Position numbers and translations under genes: made by a program. A model generated the notes under the pieces. The model searched no databases. It saw only the letters and a list, made by a program, of their open reading frames with translations, and was not told the origin of the DNA. From assembly GCA_911728435.2 (NCBI GenBank), contig OU452203.1:126501-190500 (forward strand): 64,000 nt of DNA. The letters are read 5' to 3'. Positions within the stretch are counted from its first letter, which is position 1. Each line of letters opens with the position of its first letter. This document shows, one piece after another, positions 23,398 to 35,264 of the stretch. Source of the stretch: Apoderus coryli (lineage: Eukaryota > Arthropoda > Insecta > Coleoptera > Attelabidae).

Positions 23398-24404
23398 CGG
23401 AATATTTAATCATAATTATAATTGAATAGTTTTAGTTTTAATTTAGTTTTTTTTAATGTATTTAAGTATACATGACTCCTCGCATGTGTCATATTATCGT
23501 GTATGTATTGCTTATTGTATTTTTGCAAATGGATAATAATAATTAACTGTAATAAATAAATCATAATTATGATTTAATTGTATTAAGTAAAAATATATAA
23601 CAAAAATAAAATCACATATAATGAAAAATAATTGAACTTGTATTTATTTAATGCTAGCAAAACTACCAATTATCAAATAGAATATATATCCCCATCTTCA
23701 TGTTAGTACCTATATCATTTTAATAAACATTTTTAGAGCCATCTGTTGGGGATAATGTATCCTTAAAATGTTTCCTTCATTCAACAAAAAAAAATATTCA
23801 CAAAAGAAATCAATAAATTTATTTTTATACGCCATCTACCCAGATTATATCAGATGTGTTGTAAAGTATTAGAAGAACCCGTTTTTTTTTTCTTGGAAAT
23901 TATTTTTAGAGCCATCTGTTTTTTTGTATAGAGATATAGGTACCTAGTGGGTAATATACGTCGGATTTATTGATTTTTTGCTTGTATTATGACACAAATA
24001 ATGAGAGGCAAATTCAAATAAAATAAAACAATTTATTCACATAATTGAAATCGAAAACATAAATTAAAAAAAAAATAATTAACTATTGCTAAATGCTAAT
24101 AAATATATAGTTACTAACAGACACTATTTTATCTAAAATTCATTATTAAAATTTATTATGAAAACATTAATGAAAAAAAAAATGAAATAACACAATATTA
24201 GTTAAGTATTACTACACAACGTCAGATATTGTTAATAAATACACATACAAATCAGTAGACATAAATATTCATTATTCAAACACCTCTTAAAATTACTTTA
24301 AACTAACTAAATAGTAAATGTGTTAAAATGGTTTAATTTACAATATATACCTACACATATAATTAAATTAGAATTTTTAATTGAAAAATAAAACTAATTA
24401 TGAA
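23398..24404. other. AT-rich interval between convergent Polinton genes
   Basis: No coding signal. It holds two short direct repeats 'ttttagagccatctgtt' near 23733 and 23905. The words 'ggatttattgatttttt' near 23964 recur near 28307, next to the other end of the polymerase gene. It probably contains the two 3' ends of converging transcripts. Confidence 0.5.
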
Positions 24405-27400
24405 CTAATCAGACATTTCTTCCACAATATTTAATAATATTTTTAATCTCTCTTCTGGATTTATACTATAAAAAGTTATATCTTTATGCCCCCACGGTAT
24501 TGATTTTGTGCTATTCGGAATTAAAAATCTTTTATCATCTTTATGTGACAGAGCAATTTTATTAATTGTTTCGGTATATACATCGTGTAACGTACTCTTA
24601 AATGAATTCATTTTGCGAAATATATACCCACCTGTGGTGACTATTTTTTTATAGTCTTCAATAGACAATGTTTTATTTACAATAGATTTTTTAACCCCTT
24701 TCGCTCGTTTCAATTCCGTGTTCTGAGTTTTAATACAGTATGCTTTAGCCCCAGTTCCGAAAAAAGATAGGATTGGGTCATTGGGATATTCATCTTTAAA
24801 TCTCCCTATGACTGATTCTGTGACTGGCATATTTAAAGAGTTTTGTGTATTATAATTGGATGTATCGAAATGGTGTGTATTCTCTTTCATGAAATCGTAA
24901 AAGTTTTCTTCCGCTTTGAATATAAGAGAGTCTGTGTCGGTATATAATAAATTAATTTTCTCACCAAAATTTTTTTTAAGACGTCGTAGAAGAAACCATA
25001 CACAACCGTTTTGGATAGATCTAATATAGAAAATCCTAGATATATTGGTTTATCATATAAAATCTTTAATTTGCCCATGTGAATTGCTACCAGGTTTTCC
25101 GTAAAAATCGAAGATGTTTTGTAATGTGGTTTCGCAATCAATGCGCGAGCTCCTAAATGTTTCCCTTTATTTTCCCAACTCGTTACTAATTTAATATCTT
25201 TTCTATTATCTACATTATCGACGGATTTTCCGTAAATCGAATTATTTAATATCTTGTAAAACGATTTTTCAAATTTATTAGATGTTTTATTACACAACGA
25301 TGTATTTAAATCAATATATTTTTTCAACCAGCGAGATTGATTAAAACCCAAAACTCTGTGAATATTTTTTATTATTAAACCATGTCTTACAGCCTGTTGC
25401 AACGTACGATAATGCACAACATATTTCTCTTTATTGAGTAAATTTGGGATTAACTTGGGCGTAACGCTTTTAGAAAGAGGTGGTATTAGACTTTCAACTA
25501 GGAACGGCAAATCCGAATGTTCGTCGTGGAGATATGTGGGATATTCAACGTCAACCTCGTATATGAAACCGCGTCGATTATGTTCGGCTATATTTAACAG
25601 CTCTAATTCGCTAATTTCCTCTTTCGATAGCCAAGAAAAGTCGTTTTCAGGTAGTGATTGTGATATCGAATGACCATACAAATTGGTTGCATCCAAATAC
25701 ATAATATAACTCTCTGGTTTGCTTTCATCAAAACCAGGTATTAATGGATTATTTGCCACATGCATTCTATCAGAACACTGGCTAATTCCGCCGCGAATAC
25801 CTGCCTTGAAAAAATGTATCATGTCTATGTCGGTCAATAATTAAAGTTCAATTTTAGTTAAACGGAGCATACTGTCCCAGCTTAATGATGGTAAACTTAT
25901 ATAGTGACCAGGATCTAATTGATATGTCTCTAAGCTTTTGTCTCTAAAGCTTTCAAATACGTCACATAGTAAGAGTACATCAGATTGTAAATATATATCT
26001 GCATATTGTCCTAGGGCTTCACATTCAAATATTTTCCACACTTCTTGCGCTCTATTATAATCAACTTCGCTAACCGCTTCATCATTTAACTTATCAAAAA
26101 AATCGTCTTTTGTTGGTAAATATGGGGTGTTTAATTTTTGCAAATCATCTAAAAAATTATATGGGAACACACCTTTTTGTCTCATTAATTTAAATTTTTC
26201 AGTTCTCCCAAAATATTTACGTGTGGCATTAAACTGATCAGTGTGTAAACTATCACTAAGGTTTTGTAATGATGATTGTAGGAAATTAAAACTATCAATA
26301 AATCGCATTTGCATGTATCTTGTTTTACAATGTCCATTTTTATCAATGTATGAATTCATAGGAACTCGTTTTGTTATCAACATATACTTCTCCTTAGTCT
26401 GTGCGATAACATCTAATTGACTATCGTTATCGACCAATTGTTTAATGAAAAGATGACTATTGTATGACATATTATGAAAGACTATTGGAGTATAATGCTG
26501 TATTTTAAAATTTAAATTACAAATTGAATGTGCGACTCCAGATCGTTTAACCCCTGTGATATGATCATGATCCATTACTTTTATATCAGTATCTACAAAT
26601 TCTCTATTACATATGGCACATATCTTAGCATTCTGGAATTCCAACATTTCATCGCCATTCAAAGGTAACATTGGTACAACTACGCTTAAATAGCGATTAT
26701 AAATTACTTTTAAATCGGTCTCCAATCTATTTACAAATTCTTCAGCAGCATTTTCTCCGCGATATAATACCAATTTAGATTTCGAATCATCATGACGACA
26801 TTTAATGTAGTATGAAAAGGCGTATGGCTCATGTTTGAAAGTCTGCTGTGTATATGAATTTTTTGGATTAGGTTCACACGTTGTGATTGGTTTTAATATT
26901 GATTCGAAATCGGCATAAACTATGAATGGTACGGGTAATTGCTTCTCAAAATTTTCGAATTTTAATATATTTTCCGGTACGCTTTTACCAAACCTATCGA
27001 TTTTCAAATTTTTCGACGGTGTGCATACACTAATATGATCGCAATCATACATTTGATGCGATTTTAATAATTCATTTGAGCTAAAAAATGATAAACAACC
27101 GTCACATAAATTAATTCCGTGTTGATGTGTTGATACTTGTTTCGATAACAATCTTGAAAGATTTTTTATCAAACAGTAATGATAACGTTCATTAGCATCA
27201 TCACTAATAAGTAACAGATTAATATGGTGGAAAAATCTCCTAGAAGCAAACCACAATGGGCCGACAATATCGTATTCCATTTTATTATTATTGATTACTC
27301 TCTCTAAACCATAAACATTTATTGAAATATTATTAAGTTTTTCGAATTTAGTAATGTCCTTTAATTTCATGGGGAAATCTAAACCTAATAAATTAAGAAC

Positions 27401-28105
27401 TCCGCTGTAATGTGGATATGATGTCGTGTATTGAGAATTTTGTGATGTGGGGTACAAGCCGGCTAGAATTGACCATGCGAAGCAATGCTGATCATCATTT
27501 TGCACGTTAATCACAGCTTTTTTATTTTGAATATATTTCGGTAATTTAATAAGTGACGACCCTCGAATTGGTTTGTATTTATTAATGTTTGCTTCAATAA
27601 ACAGATTTTCCACGAGCGTCCATCCTGGAAATACGTGGAAAAAATAAAATAAATAAAACGTGATTTAGATATAATCAAATGAAAAACTCACCAGATTCTC
27701 TATCTAAAAACTCCTCGGATTTAGGTTTAAGAGTTTCAATAAAAGAATCATATATTTCACTAACATCACTTCCAAAATCAATAATTTTGTTATTTGTAAT
27801 AAATGATTTAGTTTCAATAGTTTCTTGAATTGACAGACTATATATACTAAAAACTTCTAAATTAACTTTAACGACTGTGTGTGTGTTTAACACATCGGAA
27901 ATTAACTTTAAATTTGTTGGTTTTAATTCACTAAAAAACGCACTATAGTCTGGCGACACATGATTTTCAGATCTTTTTCACTATTAAGTTTTTGTCTTTT
28001 CACACTATTTTCAATATTTAATGTGTGTTTACATGATTGTCTCATATGTCTATTTAAATTCGACACACGAGTGAATTCCATATTGCAACCCTCACACAAA
28101 TACAT
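24405..28105 (-). pseudogene. Protein-primed DNA polymerase B (pPolB), broken
   Basis: This is the Polinton replicative polymerase, about 1200 codons in all. From the N-terminus: a C2H2-like finger (CEGCNMEFTRVSNLNRHMRQSC), a linker, a spliced 68-bp intron (27624-27691), a conserved block with INVQNDDQHCFAW, then the 3'-5' exonuclease (VYADFESIL; FHNMSYNSHLF; YADIYLQSDVLLL) with an embedded DHDHITG...CNL zinc/HNH-like motif. The polymerase domain has DATNLYG (motif A), NNSIYGKS (motif B) and YTDTDS (motif C, near 24920). Three breaks are visible: a frameshift near 27960-27980, an in-frame TAA at 25841-25843, and a frameshift at the T8 run 24970-24977 just before motif C. Catalytic residues are otherwise kept. 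It would start DNA synthesis from a terminal protein. Confidence 0.93.
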
Positions 28106-28205
28106 TTTTTCGAAATTAAAACAGTTGTTCTACAACTCACACTATGAACTTTTTAGTAAAAATAATGAATTTTCAAAAGTATTCCGCATTAATATAGTTG
28201 AATAA

Positions 28206-28554
28206 GGTTTGTGGTGGGGAATTAAAAAAAAATATATATATTTGTAGTAATAAATTTTATCTATGTGTGGAACTGGTGAAAGAACACACCCGAACATACA
28301 GACTGGATTTATTGATTTTTTTTTGTGTTGTATTATGCAATATAACGTTTTTTATTGATTGCTCTAAATAATGTATAGTTCCACATGTGTAATAGACAAT
28401 ATTAAAAAGATACTAGCAATTAGTATCGATAATTTATTTTAAAGAAAAAAAAAACGAATTATTTAACTATATAAACGTGCACACATTATATTTATTCAAA
28501 ATAGAAATAAAAAGAATACATAAAAAATTAAAAAAATAAAAAACATGAAATAAT
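28206..28554. other. Short AT-rich spacer
   Basis: Lies between the polymerase start and the coiled-coil gene, both on the minus strand. It carries a copy of 'ggatttattgattttttt' also seen near 23964. It probably includes the polymerase promoter, but no clear TATA or initiator pair was identified. Confidence 0.4.
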
Positions 28555-29243
28555 CTAATTATTGACCCCCCTCGATGTTATGTTGCGGGTATCCCAAACA
28601 GCAACCATTTCCAAATCGCGAAGCTCCAATTGATGCACATTATAGCGTAGTTTTTCAATATTACCCCGCACATCCTCCAACAGCTCTGATTTAGAACGCA
28701 CTTTTTGTTGACTAGCCCGAAATTGGGCCTCTAAAGCCGCTGACTCCTTGTTTAATTCCTCCAATTCCGTTGTTATTGAAGAAATTTTGTTTTCTTCCTC
28801 AACTAGCTCCATCATTGCGTCTGAGTGCTTTTTGTTTAGGTCTACAATCATTTTTTTAAACATAGCCATGTTATTGTGAAAACTTTGTGAACACGTATCC
28901 TCTACTTCAACGGGCTCCAGCAATTTAATTTTTTTCCATATGATTGTTGTGTGTGCTGAATGGGGTTCGAATGACTCAGCGGATTAGGGATCGGCATTGG
29001 TGGTATTATTTGCATATCCTGCAATATTCGTAGATTCGGGGAATTCTGCGTTGTGTTCTGTTTCTTTTGGCGGTTGATTGACGGTCTTGGAGCAATTTTG
29101 CGATTTGCGCTTACTTTTTTCTTTTCAACAACACGAGGTTGTATTAGCTCAATGTCGACTGATGAAGATGAAGTCGTAGGTATATCTTTCAGATAATCAT
29201 CTAACGCTGCGTTTATTTCTAAATCACTCAATTCACAATACAT
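28555..29243 (-). pseudogene. Polinton coiled-coil protein, one frameshift
   Basis: Two overlapping ORFs in different frames form one gene of about 230 residues. The N-terminal half (28902-29243) is polar and proline/serine-rich with a basic middle (VEKKKVSANRKIAPRP). The C-terminal half (28555-28923) is a long heptad-like coiled coil (MMELVEEENKISSITTELEE). The frame changes at the T7 run 28929-28935. A coiled-coil protein next to the polymerase is common in insect Polintons, but its function is unknown; a terminal protein or virion structural role are both possible. The gene is divergent from the zinc protein at 29760, with about 515 bp between them. Confidence 0.65.
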
Positions 29244-29759
29244 AATTTCTGTAGTTACACAACTTTGAAAAAATTTTGGAAAATATATCTATTAAAATAG
29301 ATACGTTTTTAATACTGAATAACGAATAATGTAAAATATAGTTTACTTAAACAATAGGCTCAATATTATGTGGAATAGTGGGCCTTTGTGTTGATATAAA
29401 TACGATTTTCAAAGCCACAGGGGGGTGGACTTTTGTTTTTTAGAATCTTAAAAGCTTTGTCATTTCTCACAACCAATCTCTTTCCCCGAATTCGGTAAAT
29501 CCGACAACACGATGGTAGGGATATTTACGTTTATTTTATTATATTTTACATCCGACCAATGACGTGTTTCTGCTCTTTTATTTTTTCTTTCATGTTTTTC
29601 TAGGGTCTTTTATGTCGTTACGTGGGCGTATTTTTTACAATTTTAGTGTCGTATTTCAAATATATTTGTGGTCAGTTACATGTTTTTGCTAATATTAACA
29701 ACTTGAAAATTTCAACTTAAGTTTAGCGCAGTGTGTATAGAATTAAAAAATAATTTAAA
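29244..29759. promoter_or_regulatory. Divergent intergenic region
   Basis: This 516-bp region separates the minus-strand coiled-coil gene from the plus-strand zinc-protein gene, so it must hold two promoters. It is AT-rich with 'gtcgttacgtgggcgta' near 29614. No single TATA/initiator pair stands out. Confidence 0.4.
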
Positions 29760-30422
29760 ATGAATTCGAAACATATTCGCAGATTAACTAGAATTTGTGC
29801 ATTAGAGACATTGCTGTTACATGTAAGTAAATACAATTTCTTTTCACACATTATGGTTCTCAAATGTGTTTTTTGTTTTTTTTTTTGTCTAGTAATAATT
29901 ATCATATCACTAATAAGTTTGAAAATTTTGTTGTTATAGTCCGAAACAAGCGATAGTGATGATGATGTCAATCCTCAGGAGGGTGGTATTGAAAATAATC
30001 ACAACCCTGATGATGAAGAAGTCGTGGATAGTGACCCTGACGAGGGTATTGTAGACGAGCATCATGTAGTGGAGGAGTGTCGTGAGAAAGTTCTGACACC
30101 TAGTACGAACAATCCTCGAAGTTGTAGGAGCTATTCCTACACAAAAATATTTACAAAAAATGGATTTAATGAAGCTGTATACTACCAATTCAAATCTTTC
30201 AACCTATGTTACGAATGCTATCAGGTGTATATAGCAGAATATACTGACACCGATGATCCTGCAGGGATGTGGCGGCGGTACGCAAAACATATACACTACG
30301 ACATTCATACGGAGCAGTATCCGCTTAGACATAGGGCTTTTTGTGACGTTTGTGATTCGAGATTGTGGACTTCTCGTGATATAAACATATGTTTAACTTG
30401 CACACCAAAACATAATAGCTAA
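29760..30422 (+). CDS. Spliced Polinton protein with CxxC pairs (zinc-ribbon-like)
   Basis: Exon 1 (29760-29822) encodes a short basic leader, MNSKHIRRLTRICALETLLL. GTAAGT at 29823 and TTATAG ending at 29939 define a 117-bp intron, and the frame is kept. Exon 2 opens with an acidic SETSDSDDD segment and continues as DPDEGIVDEHH. The C-terminal half is cysteine- and aromatic-rich, with NLCYECYQ, RAFCDVCDSRLW and NICLTC, probably two zinc sites. Total length is about 181 residues. No family was recognised. The acidic front plus zinc-ribbon back would fit a transcription or DNA-binding role, which is inference. It is one of the unbroken genes of the element. Confidence 0.7.
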
Positions 30423-30768
30423 GTGTGTAATGAGTGTTTAATTAGTAATAGTATGATGCATTTTGTAGTTAGATTTAGAATAATATGTAATTATGCTTAT
30501 TGATAATGCATTAATTAATTTATAGAATATTGAGTTAGATTAGTAATTAGATTAAATTTTATAGTAATACGTGTATTTATTTAATTTTAATGTAATATAT
30601 TTAAATACTATATATTATAATAAACTTAAAAAAATTGTATACATAATGTTTGTAATTTTATTTAAATATTTTTATTTATTCGTTCAACATTTGTTTTCTT
30701 TTTTTATTTTTATTAAAAATATATTTTGTGAATACTACATTGGGGTTTTTTTTTTTATATATATATAG
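30423..30768. other. AT-rich spacer between convergent genes
   Basis: About 345 bp of poly(T)/poly(A)-rich sequence between the end of the zinc protein (plus) and the end of the integrase (minus). Only an AT-biased 65-codon ORF lies here, composed of F, I, Y and L, which I regard as chance. Confidence 0.5.
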
Positions 30769-31694
30769 TTATTGGAGCACGTCATTTTTGTGTATCCAGC
30801 TGTTGTGTGTGCTATTAAAATCAAACCATTTTACTAGGATTCTGTCACCACGTTTTCTCACAACTTTTTCGATTAAATAATTGTCTGGATTTTTTGTTTT
30901 CAATAGTTCATATTCATAAAAACAACCTTGTATTGGAACCCCATTCATATCATGTAAATAATAAGTAGTTGGTATAGATTTTCGCACTTTTACAATTTTA
31001 AAAAGTTCTACAGTCCAATTAAAAAAATAGCCCTTCTCAAAAATATGTTTATATTTTGAAATTCGCACGATGTCATTTGTTTTAAATTTTGGTTTTTTTA
31101 CACGTTCACGTCGTTGGATATAAGCTGGAATTTTCGTTGAGGGTAGAACAGAGGCGGGGGCGAAACCAGTTGTTCTATGTATTCGATTATTATATGTTTT
31201 TACAATATCGTCCAATATATCAGTCCATACATATTTTCCCCTGAACGAGAATTGTTTATACAACCAATTTTTCAATGTTCTAATGACACGTTCAACAATG
31301 GCTGCCTTCTTTGTACTAAAGACTGAATAATGATGTATTTTTTATTTGACTTCATTAATTGCGAGAAGTGTTTATTGTAAAATTCTGTGCCATTGTCTGT
31401 CTGTATGTACTTAGGTAATTCCTTCTTATGCACACCGTTTAAAATTTCTCTCATTTTATTGCTTACTTCAACACCTGTTTTATTTTTTAATGCTTTCACC
31501 CACACAAATTTTGAAAAACAATTGATAACTACAAGAATATACTTATATCCATTATTAATACTAGCGTATTGCTGAATGTCTGTTAAATCAAGCTGCCAAA
31601 GATCTGCATAACCAACAATATTTATTCATCTACGTCGAAAATTTCGACGTGCACCCCTATGAATTTCATTTACAATACTCAATTTGGTTCTCAT
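30769..31694 (-). pseudogene. Polinton integrase (rve/DDE) with chromodomain, broken
   Basis: A retroviral-type integrase of about 308 codons. Starting at ATG 31692-31694, an N-terminal HRGARRNFRR segment leads into the core: catalytic D in LWQLDLTD, D in QTDNGTEFY, and E in AAIVERVIRTLKNW. This gives the D,D-35-E set. After the core comes NRIHRTTGFAPASVL and a C-terminal chromodomain-like module (VVRKRGDRILVKWFDFNSTHNSWI). Two breaks are seen: an in-frame TGA at 31626-31628 in an arginine-rich stretch, where CGA to TGA is likely, and a frameshift at the T6 run 31338-31343 between the second D and the E. It would insert element DNA and make the 6-bp duplication seen at the ends. Confidence 0.92.
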
Positions 31695-31917
31695 TACTAA
31701 TTAGGAATCAGTGGTATACTATCTCGCCCCTATACATTCTGTTTATTTATATATAACTAGACGACTATATAATATGATTATATCACTATAATAAATAAAT
31801 AAATGAAACAATTAAATTTATATATAAATCAAAACAATATTTATTAAATATATAATTATGTTTTATTTTTTTCAATTATTTTTTAACTAAATCAACACAA
31901 CTTTTTTTTTTTAATTA

Positions 31918-32054
31918 TTATTCATTACATTTATTTTTTTTATTTGTTTTATCAACTCTAACACGAGCGGAATTAATATAATTTTCCAATGCATCTAATC
32001 TATTTATAATGGATTCATCTAATATTTTCGGAATCATTTTTTTGATTGTCTTAA
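31918..32054 (-). pseudogene. C-terminal remnant of fibre-like Polinton gene, split by LINE
   Basis: On the minus strand, directly after the 3' end of the nested LINE, an open frame of about 45 codons (KKMIPKILDESIINRLDALE ...) runs to TAA at 31918-31920. It is in phase with the upstream half at 36211-36556 when the 9-bp duplication is counted once. The composition is polar and helical. This is the tail of the interrupted gene. Confidence 0.7.
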
Positions 32055-32561
32055 ATAAATAAATAAATCTTTATTGCCCAACAGTTTCCCATTTACAGAG
32101 CAAGTACATGACAATAAATAAATATAAAAATAAATCTAGATACATTTTTATGTTTAACCTAAACACAAGAAAAAAGAAAATGAAAATTACAATTTGCCAA
32201 ACTATAAATACTAAATATGCGACCAAATAAATAAACATTTCAAAAACCTACAATTTAATAAGATATACAAAACCTGAAAAATTACAATCCCAACCATGTT
32301 CAAAAAAAAGATTAAATTATCTTTAATAACAAAAAAGAGAACAAAAATGTCTAATTACTCCAAATATGCTACCAAACGAATTAATTAAGATTCTGAAACT
32401 TAGGATTAAATCAGAAACACAAAACCTGAGAAAACAATTATAATCTTAACTTAACCGTTATAAAAGAAAACTTTCATTTTAATGGAAGCAGTTGTCCATT
32501 CAAATTTTATACATTACAAAGTTATTAAACATAAGCCAATATAATCATATGTACAACCCCA

Positions 32562-35264
32562 TCATCCTCGAAAGAAATCCGCAGCCGTCTGCCTCAATTC
32601 ACTCAGAGAACAGACAAAAATATCACAAAAACCACAAATACTATTATAATTTGTACACATAATGTGCACAGGGCAGCGACATAAGATATTTGTCCTGGCT
32701 CTGTCAACATAGAACGTCAGGCTGCCCCTAGATGAGAGTCTCGGTACATTAAAATTCAGTCGATGGAGCAAAATGGAGCAGTCCATGGTACCATGCATGA
32801 TTTTATATAATACGACCAAAGACGCCAGGATGCGTCGAAGTTCTAAACTTAGCTCTCCAAACTCAGCCAACAATCCAGTATAGCTGCAGCCCCTAGCCGG
32901 ATATTCGCCATGTTTCCTAAAGAATAGATGCTTAAGAAACTTTTTCTGCACTCTCTCAATAGGTGACCCGTATGTTTGGTAAAGTGGATACCAAACCAGT
33001 GCGCAGTACTCAAGTTTGGACCGGACATAGGCGTAATATAGGGCCCTCAATGCGTTGATATCGTTGAAGGCTCTGCAGTTACGAACCACGAATCCATAGG
33101 ATCTGCTCGCGCTGGCAACTATATCCTCAACATGATCCCGAAAAGTAAATTTACAATCAAACAAAACGCGCAGGTCACGAACAGTCTCAGATCGATTGAG
33201 CGTTTGTCCGCCAAGCTTATAGTCATACTTCGCAACAGTCCTGATCCTAGAAAAACTAACACACTTACATTTGCTGACATTTAGATGAAGATTATTCTGC
33301 TGACAACAGAGCTCAACCGAGCTTAAATCACGCTGCATTTTTTCACAATCATTCTGGTTGTTTATCGTGGCAAAGAACTTAAGATCGTCCGCAAACAGTA
33401 ATGCCTCCGAGCGAAGGCTGCGCTCAAGATCATTTATGAAGATCAGAAAGAGCAGCGGTCCAAGATTGGATCCCTGTGGGACACCGGAAAAAGCCAGGTA
33501 TTGGCACGAACTAAATCCGTTATAGTATACATACTGGTGTCTGCGATTAAGATAAGACGAACAAAGCGCAAGCAAATCCCTATCAAATCCAAATCCCTCC
33601 AACTTGTCAATAAGTACCCCATGGTCAAGTCTATCAAAAGCCTTGGAAAAGTCCGTATAAATAACGTCGAGCTGACTCCTACAATCCAAGGCTCTCGCGA
33701 TCTCATGAGAAACAACCGACAGATTTGTCAGTGTGGATCTCTCCCTTACAAAGCCATGTTGAGCTGGCGAACTACGATTTCTGATTGACGTATATATGAT
33801 GTCATATATAATGGACTCAAATAATTTGGAAAAATTCGACAAGATTGATATCGGGCGATAATTTGATATTTCAGATCTATTACCGGATTTTAAAACCGGT
33901 ATGATCTTTGCCTGCTTCCACAGTGTCGGAAACTTCTTCGTTCTTATAATCAAGTTAAAAATATGCTGGAGGGGCTGCACAAGAACTGATATGCAGTCCC
34001 TCACCAAGAATGAGGGAATGTTATCGATGCCAGACGTTGATTTATTGTTAAGTTTTTTAGACGCTTTTATAATATCAAGTTCAGACACTGATATCACGCT
34101 AACCAGTTCAGTAGCTTGATCAGCAAACGCTGAAATTGGTGAAGATGATTTTAAAAAAATACTACTGAAAAATGAAGCAAACCCATCAACAATATTTTGA
34201 GGATCTGATAATGATACATCACCCATCATCATTGAAGTAGGTATTCTGGAAGACCTTGTTTTATTGTAAAAATGTGACCAAAACTGCCTGGGGTTTGTTC
34301 TTAGGTCAATCTGAACTCTAGATATATAAGCGTTATAGGCTGCGGTTTGCTCCTCTTTACACAGCTTCCTAAGCCTTTTAAACTCATCATAGTGCACCTC
34401 CGAGCCAGTAGCCTTATACTTTCTGTGGGATGCTTCTTTAAGTTTAACATTCTTTATAATGGGATATGAAAACCAGGACGGATAGGTGCGTTTATGCTTT
34501 CTATATAATGGAACAAATCTGTTAAAGCTTTCGTATAGGCAGTCGTATAGTTGACCCAAAGCTACATCGGCATCTTCAGAATTACACACTAAGAGCCAAT
34601 CTACCTCACACAACGAACCATAAAGGGACATGTAATCAGCCTTTTTAAAGTTATAGTCACGCCGCGCCACATTCGACTGAAATACACCCAGACTCTCACC
34701 CGAAGAAATCATTACGCTTACAAACAATGCAGGGTGATATCTATCCTCTTCCACGAAAGGGCAATTACTCCGATCAACCCGACACTCGACGCTAGACAAA
34801 ATTAAGTCAAGCAGATGATCGGAGCAATTCACTACACCGTTATACTGCCGAAGGCCGAAGAAACCCATGAGGTTCGACATCGCCAAAACCTTCGCGGAAT
34901 TACCATTTTGCAAGATAAATTCAGGAATATTAAAATCTCCCATTATGATTAATTTCTTGCCATAGAGTCGTTCCATGATCTCGACGGCCTCTAGCAGCCT
35001 CTCAAATTGTACAAGATCGACCCAAGGTGGGATATATACAACTATAACAATCAATTGAACATAATTAAAAATACACTTACACGCTACAATATCTACATTT
35101 GGACACTGAAAAGAAATATGGGATACATCTAAAAATTCAGAATTCACTGTAGTTTTCACCGCGATCAAAACACCACCACCGCGCCGAAGCCCAGTCGCCT
35201 GGAAACTTCGATCACAACGAAAAACCTCATAAGAGCCCAAATCAAAAAGCTCGCCACTCAGCAC
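32562..35264 (-). CDS. LINE ORF2: endonuclease (N-truncated) and reverse transcriptase
   Basis: A 900-codon open frame. Residues about 1-200 are the C-terminal two thirds of an APE-type endonuclease (GGGVLIAV, then LIIMGDFNIPEF). The reverse transcriptase follows, with SGIDNIPSFLV, ISNYRPISILSNFSKLFE, VIYTDFSKAFDRLDH, SGVPQGSNLGPLLF and the catalytic FADDLKFF. A thumb and C-terminal domain end at FFRG. The RT is uninterrupted. The endonuclease start, which should hold the first asparagine and the ETWL-type glutamate, is missing because ORF1 runs directly into LSGELFD, pointing to an internal deletion. Without those residues the copy could not nick DNA itself. Confidence 0.92.
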   Translation of the reverse strand: MLSGELFDLGSYEVFRCDRSFQATGLRRGGGVLIAVKTTVNSEFLDVSHISFQCPNVDIVACKCIFNYVQLIVIVVYIPPWVDLVQFERLLEAVEIMERLYGKKLIIMGDFNIPEFILQNGNSAKVLAMSNLMGFFGLRQYNGVVNCSDHLLDLILSSVECRVDRSNCPFVEEDRYHPALFVSVMISSGESLGVFQSNVARRDYNFKKADYMSLYGSLCEVDWLLVCNSEDADVALGQLYDCLYESFNRFVPLYRKHKRTYPSWFSYPIIKNVKLKEASHRKYKATGSEVHYDEFKRLRKLCKEEQTAAYNAYISRVQIDLRTNPRQFWSHFYNKTRSSRIPTSMMMGDVSLSDPQNIVDGFASFFSSIFLKSSSPISAFADQATELVSVISVSELDIIKASKKLNNKSTSGIDNIPSFLVRDCISVLVQPLQHIFNLIIRTKKFPTLWKQAKIIPVLKSGNRSEISNYRPISILSNFSKLFESIIYDIIYTSIRNRSSPAQHGFVRERSTLTNLSVVSHEIARALDCRSQLDVIYTDFSKAFDRLDHGVLIDKLEGFGFDRDLLALCSSYLNRRHQYVYYNGFSSCQYLAFSGVPQGSNLGPLLFLIFINDLERSLRSEALLFADDLKFFATINNQNDCEKMQRDLSSVELCCQQNNLHLNVSKCKCVSFSRIRTVAKYDYKLGGQTLNRSETVRDLRVLFDCKFTFRDHVEDIVASASRSYGFVVRNCRAFNDINALRALYYAYVRSKLEYCALVWYPLYQTYGSPIERVQKKFLKHLFFRKHGEYPARGCSYTGLLAEFGELSLELRRILASLVVLYKIMHGTMDCSILLHRLNFNVPRLSSRGSLTFYVDRARTNILCRCPVHIMCTNYNSICGFCDIFVCSLSELRQTAADFFRG

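Noticed and set aside
30571..30768. A 65-codon ORF between zinc protein and integrase
   Set aside because: Almost only F, I, Y, L, K and N residues, as expected from poly(T/A) sequence.
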